DNA of 64,000 bases from Xylogone sp. PMI_703. Its lineage: Eukaryota > Ascomycota > Leotiomycetes. Numbering within the stretch: position 1 is the stretch's first letter; every line of letters begins with the position of its first letter. This document shows, piece by piece, positions 21,359 through 33,000 of the stretch. The stretch is taken from positions 2,666,001-2,730,000 of the forward strand of contig JAJTUQ010000002.1 in NCBI GenBank assembly GCA_021399445.1, written 5' to 3'. A program made the position numbers and the translations under genes. Below the pieces are notes generated by a model. It was not told the DNA's origin. It did not search any database and worked only from the letters and a program-made list of their open reading frames with translations.

Positions 21359-22483
21359 AACCTTTTTCAACTTCAACTTGAAAATTTCATGATAGGAATG
21401 TGGGGGGTGGGCTGGGCAAATAGATATCTCCAACGGTGTCTCAACTATTTCGATTTCACGGCGTTTCATGGACGGCGGGAGGGAACTTATAGAGGACCTG
21501 AAATAATTCTATAGAACTGGGACTTCAATTTCTTTTTCCTTTTCCCTTTTTCTTCTCTTACGCGTATAGATGGTAGATAGGAAATGGTTGGGCGGCGCCC
21601 CTTGGGAGAAGTACCCCGATGAGAGAACGAATACGTGGAGTCCGGGGGAAATTTTCCTTTTACATACTTCTATACCTTTTTCACCTTTTCTTCCATTTGA
21701 TTGTTAGAAGGGGAATGTTCTTCTTTTCTAGCCTTGGAGAAAAGTGTGGTTCATATTTTCTCTTTTCTTTTCAGAAAGCACATACCAGCCAGCCAGCCAG
21801 CGTGCTCTACTCTGATTGACTTTGCTGTCCTTACATGCTTGCATATTAGCAAGATGGGATAAAGGGGCTATAGTAGTCATGATAGATATCTATGAATGAA
21901 TAGATGATTCATTCCTAGCAACCACTTCCAGCCTACATTGTGTGTCCCTTTTCCTGTGCTATATGTAAAGTACACAACTAAGGAACCGCTAGTCTCCCCT
22001 TCCAGGCCGGCATGACCACCTATTACAGTATCAAATATCCTGCTTACCACGTCCAGACAGACAGATGCTTACTATAAATATACTACTTAAAAGGGGAAAG
22101 GCCGAAGGATATAAAGCTTGCCAATATGCTCAACATATCGACAACCTGGTTTTGATTTGATGTTTTCACCGTGCTATCGTGATATCGTGATATGAAATGC
22201 ACTGGGCATCTTTTTCTTATCTTTTTAGATTTCGTTTAAAAAAGAGGTCAACCGCCCAAATGCCTGGCTCTTTGATGGTGTAAAAACTCCTAAGGGGGAA
22301 ACAACACGTCAAGAATCAAAATCTTCCCCCAGTTCATCCTCCGGGTAGAAAAAAATGGTAGCAAGTAAACTCTAAAAGTCGAATAGAAAACAAAGAGAGG
22401 CAACGAAGCCTTCAAGGTCTCGTGGTTATAGTCTCTTGGCTTGTTCACATAGTTCCAGTCTATCTAAATCGCCAATCCTTCAC
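21359..22483. other. Convergent 3' region
   Basis: This 1.1 kb between two convergent genes holds T-rich stretches and a short CCAG tetranucleotide repeat at about 21785-21801. I see no gene. Confidence 0.5.
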
Positions 22484-23266
22484 TTAAAGACTTCCTCGTC
22501 TAGGAAACCTGATACCTTCCACGCTTGCCGTCTCGGTAAACCAGCTGCATCTCTCGCCCGCACCTTCGTTGACCAAAGCACAGGGTAATCCAGTACCTTC
22601 CTCAAATATCTCCCTCAAAATATCTTTCTTCGAGGCTCCTGTCGCAACAAATGCAACCCTAATGCCATGTGTCACCACGGGTAAGGTCAGAGTGATTCGC
22701 CGTGGAGGAGGCTTAGGGCTATCTTCAATTGGAGCTACCCACGCATCGGTTTCGCGCAGCAGGGGATGTCCGGGAAACAAGCTGCATGTATGACCGTCAG
22801 GGCCGCAGCCTAGAAGAAGGAGGTCGAAGATAGGAAGCTTGACCGAGTCGCGGCTGGCGAAGCTCTTAACCAACGTCTGCTCATACTGGTCTGCTAGTTC
22901 TTGGATATTGTCGAGATAGTCAACATCAATCGCGTGGACAACTGGCTGGCCTGCCTCTGGAGGGATCTTGTCTAAGAGTTCGCGTTTCAAAAGTCCGTAG
23001 TTGGAATCTTCACTATCATAGGGGACAGCTCGCTCATCCGCAAAGAAGATTTCCCATTTGGAGAATTCGACGGTATCTTCCGGAGATGACGCAGGAGGAA
23101 GAAGTGCTTGAGCAAGATTCTTGGGAAGAGAGCCACCAGAGACTGCTACTTTGAATGTTTCGTGGCGCTGGATACCTGCGTTCTGGCATTGGATTATATA
23201 GGTGCGCAAAGTGCTTGTCAAGGCGTCGAGGTTGGGAAAAGCGAAGAGGTTTGGTTGTTTACCCAT
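22484..23266 (-). CDS. SOL3: 6-phosphogluconolactonase
   Basis: This is a single exon of 260 residues, the normal length for the family. The enzyme hydrolyses 6-phosphogluconolactone in the oxidative pentose phosphate pathway, between glucose-6-phosphate dehydrogenase and 6-phosphogluconate dehydrogenase, and so supports NADPH supply in the cytosol. Seen in the sequence: VAVSGGSLPKNLAQAL at about 41-56 (phosphate-binding GGS motif), WEIFFADERAVP at about 71-82, LLLLGCGPDGHTCSLFPGHPLL at about 150-171, and ITLTLPVVTHGIRVAFVATG near 190-210. All are hallmarks of SOL/devB-type lactonases. The yeast paralogues Sol3 and Sol4 cannot be told apart here; I use SOL3 as the generic symbol. Confidence 0.95.
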   Translation of the reverse strand: MGKQPNLFAFPNLDALTSTLRTYIIQCQNAGIQRHETFKVAVSGGSLPKNLAQALLPPASSPEDTVEFSKWEIFFADERAVPYDSEDSNYGLLKRELLDKIPPEAGQPVVHAIDVDYLDNIQELADQYEQTLVKSFASRDSVKLPIFDLLLLGCGPDGHTCSLFPGHPLLRETDAWVAPIEDSPKPPPRRITLTLPVVTHGIRVAFVATGASKKDILREIFEEGTGLPCALVNEGAGERCSWFTETASVEGIRFPRRGSL

Positions 23267-25162
23267 TGTGAGTCTCGGGTTATGGATCTTTGGGTGTGTT
23301 GTCTTGATAATCTGTTCTCTGCGTCGCGGAACCGTCTCAACAGGTGATTAACAGATGTAAAGGCGGGTTGGTAAAATTTATGTGATGCGCGCAAGTAGTG
23401 GGGTAAAAAAGACTATGCGATATGATTATCAGAAGTGGATTCAATGCGCTGTCAGAAGACGAGTAGGAAAGAGAAGATTGGAGGTAAACAAATCAGGTAG
23501 TCCATCAAGGATGCGAGAACGGAATAATGTAGGAACAGTGGAAGAGGATGGAAGAACAACAGGTATGGGAATGGGAATAGAGACTTTTGCGCCGAACTCA
23601 AATGCAAGAGTCGAAGCATGGATCCGCCGCTATCGATGACGAACGTTCGGGTTATCGGGGCGGGGTGTGATTTTTCGGTGGAGGAATGTTTGAGCTTACC
23701 GCACGATTGCCAAATCCACGTACTCGTAGCACCAAAGACAATAGAGGTATTAAAGAGCTCAGGTTACCGTATCGACAGATTAGGCGATGAAAGACAGAGA
23801 TGGCAGCTGTCCTTCTCTTATCTTATTCTCTTGCAGGTACTATGGGCGCAACTGAGGCTTAAAGAAAGATGGGCGGAATCCAATGTCGAAACACGGAAAG
23901 AATCTTCATATTAAAGGAGGGCGAAGTGAATGACGACGGGCAAATGCGAACTGCTTCAGCAGTGTGCTAGTGGGGGCAAGCAGGCACTACAGTACGACCC
24001 CATGTGCAGGCAACGGGTTCCTCTGCCTCATGTTCCTGCCATGCCTCTCCACGCGCGCCGCTCTCTTTTTGTTTGTACTGCCTCAGATAGACTCTTTCTC
24101 TTCATGCGCATGCTTTTCCACCTTCTAAATTCCCATCAAGCCCATAACAGCAGCTGTGCTGTGGGCAGCCGTTGCCCAAGCTCTTCGTATAAAGAGTGAG
24201 GATGACGAGTAAAGATAAGGTTGAAGCTGCCCCGCAGGCGAATCATACGGCGCGGACCAGAGTAAACCCACATGCTTCAAACTCAGGTCTCCAATGCAAT
24301 CATCACGTCACGTCTTCCGTTCCAGCTCCAGTACCAGTGGCATCTTGGTATGCTGCGCGCAGAAACGACGGCGTGCCGAACTAAGGGCTGACAAACTCTG
24401 GACGATACTGACGCGCGTGGATGCTCAATGGGTCCTGTGTCCTGTGCTTGCTTGGCTTGTTTACCATTGATGAGATCGATGCCGGGACGCGGGAACAGTT
24501 ACTGCAGAGTAAACACTGATGGAGCTAATTAGCTGGAGAGCAGAAGAGGCGGGAATACCACGGGCGATCCTGCCAGATGATCACATAACGGCAATTGTGA
24601 TGGCCATCAGAGCAACAGGGCATTGCGCATCCACTATTAGGACCCTGATCCGCCTTGTCCGCGCAGCCCGAGCAGAAGGACTCAGTAATTATCCTACGGT
24701 AGTGTGTGGTGATGATGATCGGGACGGGCGTGGCTGCTGCACGTCACCGTCGGCTTACTCTCACATCGTCATTTCCCTTCAATGATTTCCCAGTACCAGT
24801 AGTATCTTGGATTCCCCTTACTCGTGCTTCTGCATAAACTCATTAGCGTTGTGCCGTTACATCTCGCCTGTTGTCCTGCAAAGGTACGGTACGGTACGGT
24901 GCTGTACGGTATTACGGTACTTTGGAACACCAGAAGTTTAGGGCCTCATGGCATTAAACCGACCAATTCTGGCGCCTGTCGGGGTCTGTTTTGCAATCAT
25001 CGGCCAATGAGAAACCCCGGCAGGCTCCTCTTAGTGACCATGACCGCATGGGACCCGGTCTGTTAGGAACTGAAAACCCCACGTGTAGCTGAACCCTCTG
25101 CCAAAAAAACGTTACCACCGATATATATCCTCCACATAAATCAACTGCTGTATTCGCAAGCA
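23267..25162. other. Divergent gap with GGTAC tandem run
   Basis: This 1.9 kb region lies between the divergent lactonase and Pho13-type genes. It contains a degenerate tandem run built on TACGG (about 24882-24920: GGTACGGTACGGTACGGTGC, then two more TACGGT units). A CACGTG sits at 25080-25085, 78 bases before the Pho13-type start codon. Short frames at 23382-24785 show no family resemblance, and I see no gene. Confidence 0.5.
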
Positions 25163-26257
25163 ATGTCGTCCCTTCCTAAGTATCTCTCCGGAGATAAATC
25201 TGCAATCAATGAGTTTCTAGACAAGTTTGATGTGCGTTGTTCACTCTCCAAGAGATGGCGGTCTCAAGACGGCCATACAAATAACTGACTCTGTCATCTA
25301 GGTCTTTCTCTTTGATTGCGATGGTGAGTTAGTGGCATCTTGACCCATATCACTGCGGCTAATACATCTGCCCAGGAGTGCTCTGGTCGGGCGACCATAT
25401 ATTTCCTGGAATAGTGGAAACTCTGGAGATGTTCAGGTCAAAAGGTTAGAATCCAAGCGAAATCGGCATCTATGACTCAGCCATAATCGTTTCTGTAAAT
25501 AGGTAAAACTGTTGTCTTTGTGACCAACAACTCAACAAAATCTCGCTCCGAATACAAGAAAAAGCTGGATTCATTGGGTATACCGGCTCGGGTTGAGGAG
25601 ATATTCGGATCCGCGTACTCCTCTGCCATCTACATATCGCGAATCTTGAAGCTGCCAGCGCCGAAGAACAAGGTATATGTGATAGGCGAGGCCGGCATCG
25701 AGACAGAATTAAAGTCTGAGAACATCGACTTTATTGGAGGGACGGATCCTGCTTATCGAAGGGATATCACTCCTGAAGACTATAAGGCGATAGCAGATGG
25801 ATCTCTTCTTGATGATAATGTCGGTGTTGTTTTAGCAGGGCTGGACTACCATATCAATTATCTCAAGCTGGCAATTGGATATCACTATCTTCGACGCGGC
25901 GCCATCTTTTTGGCAACCAACACGGATAGCACGCTGCCGTCGAATCATACCTTCTTCCCCGGCGCAGGCTCGATAATTATCCCATTGATCAACATGACTG
26001 GACAGCAGCCTATTGCACTCGGGAAACCAAGCCAGGCAATGATGGACTCCATCGAGGGGAAATTCCAGTTTGATCGACAGAGGACCTGCATGGTGGGAGA
26101 CCGATTGGACACCGACATTCGATTTGGCATTGAGGGGAAACTTGGAGGTACACTCGCTGTGTTGACTGGTGTGGCTAAGAAGGAGGAGTGGGAGCGTGAG
26201 AGTGCACCAGGTGTTCCGTCCTATTACGTCGATAGCTTGAGCGACCTCCTCGGATAG
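25163..26257 (+). CDS. PHO13: HAD-family phosphoglycolate / p-nitrophenyl phosphatase (Pho13-like)
   Basis: Exons are 25163-25231, 25302-25323, 25376-25444 and 25503-26257, giving about 304 residues. Pho13 is a cytosolic HAD-superfamily phosphatase (yeast PHO13, human PGP) that removes 2-phosphoglycolate and other toxic side products of glycolysis and the pentose phosphate pathway. Seen in the sequence: motif 1 VFLFDCDGVLWSGD, assembled across introns 1 and 2 (nucleophile Asp and the second Asp in DCD); VVFVTNNSTKSR (motif 2 Thr/Asn); ALGKPSQAMM (motif 3 Lys); and CMVGDRLDTDIRFG (motif 4 acids). The C2-type cap lies between motifs 2 and 3, including the GLDYHINYLKL segment. The second exon is only 22 bases. 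Length and motif order match the family well. Confidence 0.95.
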
Positions 26258-26918
26258 TTGATCGGAATCCGTGGATCGGATAAACGATGTCCCACGTACA
26301 TAAACTAGGGGACACATAGTACCTTACGGAGCCATCTCCGTTCGCGCGGTACCACATCATGCCCATAGACGGATAGATATTATGCATAGAAGCAATACTC
26401 TTTTAGATTGATGGGAGAGCCCTATCAGATTAGCCGCGCTGACTGAATGCAAGAAGGGCCCTTCTCGTAAATTAGCAGAAAATACCGCATGAGACGGATG
26501 CAGCTTGGCCCTAAGCGTACCTATAGAAAGTACCTCTCGTGACATGTTCGCCATTCCTTCGGGGAACCAGGTAATGAAAGTACGAATCCAAGTTGCATAA
26601 AATGGAACTGTTCTCTCTCTTTTGGTCCTAGCAAACTCGCATTCTCTATGCTCCACATTGGTCTTCGTGCCCCAAAGAGACGCCGTGGATTTTGGATTTA
26701 GAAGCATTGAGTTACTTAGGTACCTTCTTGTGTTGGAAATAATTTTAATCCCAGTTAGGAAAGGGCTTGTCGCATACGATCACTTTTTTTTCTGCGCACT
26801 TCTCTCGCTGCCCACCGGAGCATTTTCTCCGGCTGCGCGAAGCCAATGGTAGCTCGCGCGCGAGCGCCTGAAGCTTTAAATTATTATTCCTAGGGACCAC
26901 CAGGCTCGGGACTATTTA
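26258..26918. other. Gap between Pho13-like and SET genes
   Basis: This is 661 bases without a supported gene. The right end is pyrimidine-rich and likely promoter sequence for the SET-domain gene. Confidence 0.5.
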
Positions 26919-28718
26919 ATGGGCATTTCTCGAAGTCGAAGAAATGGCGGAACTACCTCCTCCCCATCTACTTCCGCCATGGATGAAAGCGACCAGGCGG
27001 AGGAGACCGCAGAACTACTCCAGCAGAGGGCGCAGCTGACCAATTCCCTTCTCGAGCTGCCCTATGATTTGATCTTGTATCTGGAGAGAGCTGTCGTACA
27101 CCGAGATTTGGGATACCCGGACCTAGCAGCGGGGGATAGTTACAGAGCGCTTCTACTCACAGACGAAGTGAGCAACGAGAGCTTCGAATATCATGAACTT
27201 GCACTAAGTGCTCTCTTAGCGCATTCATCCGATCGTCTCCCCGCTGTCCTGCGGGGTCATGGAGGGGCATACTCTGGCGATGACCTTTCCGATGAGCTCC
27301 AAGATATGAACATTGATGGCGTGGAGGATGAGGTACCAGTGGGACGCATATACGAGCCTCTAGAACTAGCCCGCCTTGCGTCCATCCGTTGTTACCAAAT
27401 TCTGGCTGTCAGTCTGCTGCTATGTGGGTGTCTGAAGAGTGCGTACGAGTTCTGCGCGCGTGGACTAGCCGTTGAGCCGGATGATGAAGGTCTGTTGCAG
27501 GCTACGGAATACATCCAGATCATGGCTCGGAGGAGGCTGAAATTACCTGAGGGCACGGAGTTGGACATAAATAGTCTTCCTGAGCAGGGGCTAGTGCGGA
27601 GGGAGATATATCCTTGGAACCACCATGAGCCGAACCGATTCTCCGACGAGTCTCTGAATTTCTTGAACGAGGAACTCAAGGCAGTCTCCACCAAATGTGT
27701 GGCCAAGGTTACAGAGCTACCAACCCTAGTAGAAATGGATGGCGAAATAGACGATCATGGAGTGGTACCAACAAACAAGCAATTAGGCTTATTTGCCAGT
27801 GGTGACATTGAGCCGGGCGAATTGGTCTTGGATGAGATATCTGTGCTTACCGCTAACAACCGACACAGGGAATCGCTTTGTGATTGTTGTAGCAGGGAAC
27901 TCCCTCCGCTGAATGCCAGTAGCACCGTTGTTGGATGTCCGGACTGCGAAGATATCATGTTCTGCGGAGAAGATTGCCTCGAGCGTGCCTTATCATCATA
28001 TCATCCTGCCGTTTGCGACAAGGATCTAGAGAGCATAGCAAAGGATGGTGATCCTAGAGAATCACCTAACGCTCTCTATCTTCTTCTATTAGCTCGCGCT
28101 TTAGCTATGTCATGCACACAAGAACTGCATCCTCTCGATCTGAAGGAAGTGAAATACATATGGGGCGATTTCCTACCTAGCGCATCAAACGCTGTACCCC
28201 TTTCGGTCAATGCAGGGCCGCCACCTGTCTGGACACTACCGTTCTCTTTTGTCTCCAACATCGAGGGCCCATTACATATCCTTGAGAAGATGGATATTGA
28301 TATCTTTGCCGGCATCGCCGAATACGACCTCTGGGTATTTAACACACTATACGGCAAATTTCGCGGCACTGCTTCTGCACGAGTAAGCACTCGAGATGGT
28401 CGCCCTGAAGTAGCTGCTGTTCATCCATTATGGTGCTTGGCCAACCACGATTGCGATCCGAACGTGAAATGGGAGTGGGGAGGACGAATGCAATTTTACT
28501 GTAGAGAGACACGTGTGGATGGCCGACCTGGTGGAATTAGGGCTGGTGAAGAGATCCTGAGCCACTATTGTGATATTGAGCTGCCCGTGCGTGAGCGCAG
28601 GGAGTGGGCTAAAGGCAGCCTAGGCGGGTTGTGTATGTGTGCTCGGTGTCGAAAAGAAGCAGCTGAAGAAGAGAAGGTTGAGGTTAACGGAAAGAAGCAT
28701 CATGATGTGGAAATTTAG
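26919..28718 (+). CDS. SET-MYND domain protein, putative lysine methyltransferase
   Basis: This is a single-exon gene of 599 residues. The N-terminal half is helical and TPR-like (ELLQQRAQLTNSLLELPYDLILYLERAVVHRDLGYPDLAAGD near 30-75; ALARLASIRCYQILAVSLLLCGCLKSAYEFCARGL-like repeats near 145-180). From about residue 300 a split SET domain begins (LFASGDIEPGELVLDE). A Cys-rich MYND-like insert follows: CDCCSRELPP, CPDCEDIMFCGEDCLERAL, ending at HPAVC. The SET core HPLWCLANHDCDPNVKWEW and GEEILSHYCDIELPVRERRE lies at about 505-565, and a post-SET CMCARC at about 571-576. The catalytic NHDCDPN and HYCD (Tyr) motifs are intact, so it should methylate a protein lysine; histone versus other target is unknown. 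A second Met at residue 21 is a possible start. Confidence 0.9.
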   Translation: MGISRSRRNGGTTSSPSTSAMDESDQAEETAELLQQRAQLTNSLLELPYDLILYLERAVVHRDLGYPDLAAGDSYRALLLTDEVSNESFEYHELALSALLAHSSDRLPAVLRGHGGAYSGDDLSDELQDMNIDGVEDEVPVGRIYEPLELARLASIRCYQILAVSLLLCGCLKSAYEFCARGLAVEPDDEGLLQATEYIQIMARRRLKLPEGTELDINSLPEQGLVRREIYPWNHHEPNRFSDESLNFLNEELKAVSTKCVAKVTELPTLVEMDGEIDDHGVVPTNKQLGLFASGDIEPGELVLDEISVLTANNRHRESLCDCCSRELPPLNASSTVVGCPDCEDIMFCGEDCLERALSSYHPAVCDKDLESIAKDGDPRESPNALYLLLLARALAMSCTQELHPLDLKEVKYIWGDFLPSASNAVPLSVNAGPPPVWTLPFSFVSNIEGPLHILEKMDIDIFAGIAEYDLWVFNTLYGKFRGTASARVSTRDGRPEVAAVHPLWCLANHDCDPNVKWEWGGRMQFYCRETRVDGRPGGIRAGEEILSHYCDIELPVRERREWAKGSLGGLCMCARCRKEAAEEEKVEVNGKKHHDVEI

Positions 28719-29783
28719 AGGGACGGCAGAGGTCGTCATTTCTCTGAGATGATGTGCGTACAACCTGGACACCAGCCGTTGGCCAAGAGTTTGAACGGAT
28801 CGAAAGCTAGGCATAGTATATGAAGGCCTGCCTAGCAGCGTTGGAAATTCTCGTCTGGTCTAGCCATAGACAGCGCTAGGATCGAGGAGAGAGAAGAGAC
28901 AAGCTGATTGAGGGGTCCGAAATGAAGCAAACGGGCGCGTTTGCGGTCACAGGAGGTGGTAGGAGTTAGTAGGACGAGGCATAAGTGAGGCTGGAATGCC
29001 AGAAACATTATATGGAAACGAGTAATACCTAAGTACCGTAAACGCTCTCCACTCTGCTGTTCATCCCCTTTACATGTTAATCAGTCGTCTCATTCCGTAA
29101 TAGAGAAAAAGGCAAAAAAGAGAAAAAAATTAGAGAAACGAGATAAACTAGAAATAAAAAAGAGTAAACACTGTTTTAACTTATGCGTTTTATCTCAAAG
29201 AACCTGCTGAGAGCGATCTCTGGCCAGGGAACAAATCGGGCAGGAACAAACCGCCCGAGGTCCCGCACTGCTAGGACTAGGAAGGTGTCGAGGAAGCAAG
29301 TCTAGGAAATAAGGAATATATACTCTGTATATACTTCAGAGGAATCCATGTGCTGCTGGTTCTTCTCAAACGAGTTACGAGTAAAAGAAAAGAGTATTGA
29401 AAATATCAACAGTAAAGAATATAACTTGGAAACAGGAAAAAGAAACGCAACACGTCATACTGCACATTATTGAGCATTTTAGATGAGATGTTTAGGGAAG
29501 GAGCGTGACCAGCTGCAATGCCGTCACTTCCTTTCCATCGGGCCATATCCTTACCGCACCATCCGCTTCGGGCTTGGAGTCTCATAGAACACGAGCATTG
29601 TGCCTTCATCCCTTTCGTCACCCCTCTGTCCATATGCGCTTGAACCAAATCAATTCCGTGGTATCATAACACCCTCTTCTCGTTGGGGCCTCTAAATTTG
29701 CTTTCCTAGATACAACTAGCACAACCGTCGCCACTACCGCTGAGCGCCCTGCTGATCTTCAATCGCGATATTGTTCCCACCCT
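28719..29783. other. Convergent 3' region, SET and small membrane protein genes
   Basis: This is 1.06 kb of 3' UTR and spacer. It is A-rich around 29100-29170. I see nothing else. Confidence 0.5.
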
Positions 29784-30038
29784 CTACCTCCTAATACCCG
29801 CGGCACCTAACAAACCTCCTATTTTTCCTCCTTTGGCGTCCTTTTTCTCTTTGGGCTTGGCGTAGACTTTGTTGGTAACATGGTGAATATACCATGCCAC
29901 AACACCCAATCCAATACAACTAACCAAGACCAGCACCAGGATGACGAAGTAGAACGGATTGGCCTGCAATACGGCTGTTGCTTTTGGCGTCAAACCGAGC
30001 CATTTGAAGGCGTTTGGTCCTGAGAATGCTTGACCCAT
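29784..30038 (-). CDS. Small single-pass membrane protein, 84 residues
   Basis: This is a short uninterrupted gene. The protein has a polar N-terminus with GPNAFKWLGLTPKATAVLQ (residues about 7-25), one strong membrane span at about 28-51 (FYFVILVLVLVSCIGLGVVAWYI), and a basic, Lys- and Gly-rich C-terminal tail (KPKEKKDAKGGKIGGLLG). The layout, a short amphipathic start followed by one span and a basic cytosolic or matrix tail, fits a small ER or mitochondrial membrane protein. I do not recognise a named family, but the coherent architecture and clean ATG support a real gene. It sits at the edge of a long gene-free gap. Confidence 0.75.
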   Translation of the reverse strand: MGQAFSGPNAFKWLGLTPKATAVLQANPFYFVILVLVLVSCIGLGVVAWYIHHVTNKVYAKPKEKKDAKGGKIGGLLGAAGIRR

Positions 30039-33000
30039 TTTGGAAGTGTAATTGTTCGAATGACTGGACTGAGATGGTGGTATTCAAGAACTTGGCAGTA
30101 GAGAATCGACAATAGAGATCGGAAACCGAAATTCGATTGGGTGTGTCCACGGATTCTTTGTTTTTGGGTATTAAAGGGTATGTTGAAAGAAGCCCGGCCG
30201 TCAAGGCTTGGTAAATAACAGAGACCAGCTCCAAGAATTAAATGATGAAGTCGCTTGAGGTACGTTAAGGGAAGACTGGCAAGAGAAGACAAGCAAAATT
30301 CCTCAGCACATCCCACGGGAAGCAGAATCCACCACAAGAAAAAAATAATGATCGACCCAACGAGCAGAGAATGAGAAATGAGAGAAGGGAGGAGAAGAAC
30401 GAGACCCGCGCAAGGACCGACATCAAACACCTACATCGCCAACTAATTTTAGGCTCGTGCGACAAAGGGGCAGTTCTCGGCAGGAGGTGCCAGAAACACA
30501 AGAAAATCAGGCCACATCAGAAACAACCTCCCCGCAGACTTTACCAGCTTGGGGATTCTCCTGGTAGAATACGGTATCAGGCCAAGCAAGCATTGCGACG
30601 CTGTTGTATAAAAGCTTCGTCATGCGCCGGGAGATTTAAGGTTGTCATTTGTGAGGCTGAACAAGTGGCATCTCTTCTCCTAGGGCACACGCGGGTGGCT
30701 GTTGCCCCTTCGCGTAACATGTCGACGTAGCTTGCGTTTCAACGCAGCCTCAGGATGCGCTTGAATTGCAGAAAACAAGGGCAAACTATTTATGGTAAGA
30801 CCGGTAAACCCATTTTCCATTTCAACACAAGTACATGCTCTTTGAACTACTTGTAAGTTGCCCGCATTTCAAGCCCTCTCGTTCAGCAACAAATATCCGC
30901 AGGGAGGAGTACGGAGATAAGAAGGTACGTATCTGCTTGTGTAGTGCTGAAGATCTCTTTTGTCTATCCGTAGTTACCGTACACGCTTTGCTTATCAATG
31001 GTGTCGTAGTTGCCCCAATGTAACTACCGAAGAACTCGGTTGAAGGAAGAAAAGATCCATACATACCGGTACTACCGTACAATGCCTCGAGTATATCCCA
31101 GTCCCAATGGAATGCTGACCGGCAATGGAAGGAGACCACCTGGTTCTAATCGGTTTCCCAAGTGCAACGCTGACACGAGATGCACAAACGACGGGTGTTC
31201 CCGAAAAGGGAGGGGTCGCTTGGTATCGCATTAAATTACCGTCCTTTAGCCCTACCTCAACTGTTCTAATCACGTTGGCCGACATCAGAGTTCTTACGTA
31301 CACAGCAATTACTGTACAGACATCTGAAGTATTATGCGTGGACCCGAACTCGCAATTTGGCCAGCTGCACCTCGTAACGGATGTATGTTTGCGTGCTCAT
31401 ATTCCACGAAAACGGGAGTACGATAGAAGGGGACCATGGTATAACGATATTCTGTATGCCTCGTCACATGCCATATGCGGAATGTATATGCCAAGTGACT
31501 CTGACTGCATATGGATGCGTCCTCCATTTCCACTCATATCCGTGACTGCCGCATGCGTATGTAGGACCAAGGGATTGCGCATACGATATCTCTACTCCGT
31601 AAGAAAGATATCGTAGAAGATTACAGAGTAGTTCACCAGAGTCTGGTCTTCGATAATTCGATATGCACAAGCAGTGCATCATCCGTTCGGATAGCCGCAG
31701 GAAAAAAGTGGGCTGAGAATGGGGCCAGAAAGCTTTAATCAGTAGCAATGCTTAAGAATCTGCGGGATATCCAGTCCCCGCGAGATTCCTTGCAAAAAGG
31801 GGATGTATACTTGCGTGATTAGACTTTCTTTTTCTTATTTCCCTTGTCAAAATCCTCCGATCATCCTTTGCTCGTCTGTTTGTTTTGGGGCATTGCTCCT
31901 TTTACCACGAGATGTAGAAGAAGGGCAATCGAAGATGACGATAGTGCCAAGATATGATAGATAAACGGGGCAAATCCTCCACAGGTACAGCATCGCACGG
32001 GGTATGAGGGAAAGATGTAGCACGGTCTGCAGGATGTTTCTCGGTGTGGCTGCAATATGCGCGAGGGGTAGAGAGGGAGAAAGAGAGTGGTGGTTTGTGC
32101 AGCAAGGTAAGGTAAGCACAAAAAAAAAGAGAGTACGAATGGGGTTATTAAAAGGATTAATCCATACCCTCATACGCGGAGAAGAACGGTGATGGACGGG
32201 GAAGGGTGAGACGGAATGACAAAGCTTAGAAAACAGCCTACTTAACTGACACAGTATTACTTATATCATAAGCATCATCACCATGGATGATCACGAATTA
32301 CTAAAGTAATACTCGCATCATTCCATCTTCCCAAGTGGGTCGCTACAGACTTCCCTGTTAGCGGAACAACGCTCCGTCAAATATCAGTCAGAACCAGTTG
32401 GTTGAGAAGATGCAATACACTACTTGATAACAAACGGAACAACCGATCTAACCAAGTGCCGACCATAATTACCTAAAGCGATCTAGATGAACACAGTACC
32501 GGTAGAATTGTGTCTCGCCCAACAGCCGCACCAACGCGCTAACGGTTCATCTAAGAGAACTAGTTGCAGTAGACGCCATATCGATTTCCACAATATGATA
32601 AGATATGAATCATCCAGCCACAAAAAATTACCGGCATCAGCCGGATAAATGACATGTATCTAAAAAGGAAAACAAACAAACAAACAACGAAGCACTCAAA
32701 GAAAGAGCAGAAAGATACCTTACCTTATTGTATCTTACTGTACCTGAGTACCTTACCTGCAACTCCGCATCCACTACCGCACCACCACCGCAATCTCACC
32801 CCTCGAGCCCTCAAATCCCTCGTACCGCGCGTAACACGTACCGTAACCGTAAACATTGTACGTACACATTCATCCGACGGAAAAGCAAAGAGATGCAAAA
32901 AAGGGCAAAGCAAGGATCGGAGTAGCGTGTGGTCTATGCATGAGATGAGAAAACAGCCGCCCTGCTCCGACAAACTCCCCATTGAGAGAATGAGAGGTGA

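Noticed and set aside
31125..31616. 163-residue plus-strand frame in the 4.2 kb gap
   Set aside because: It is overlapped by minus-strand frames of similar length, has no recognisable motif, and its composition is irregular.
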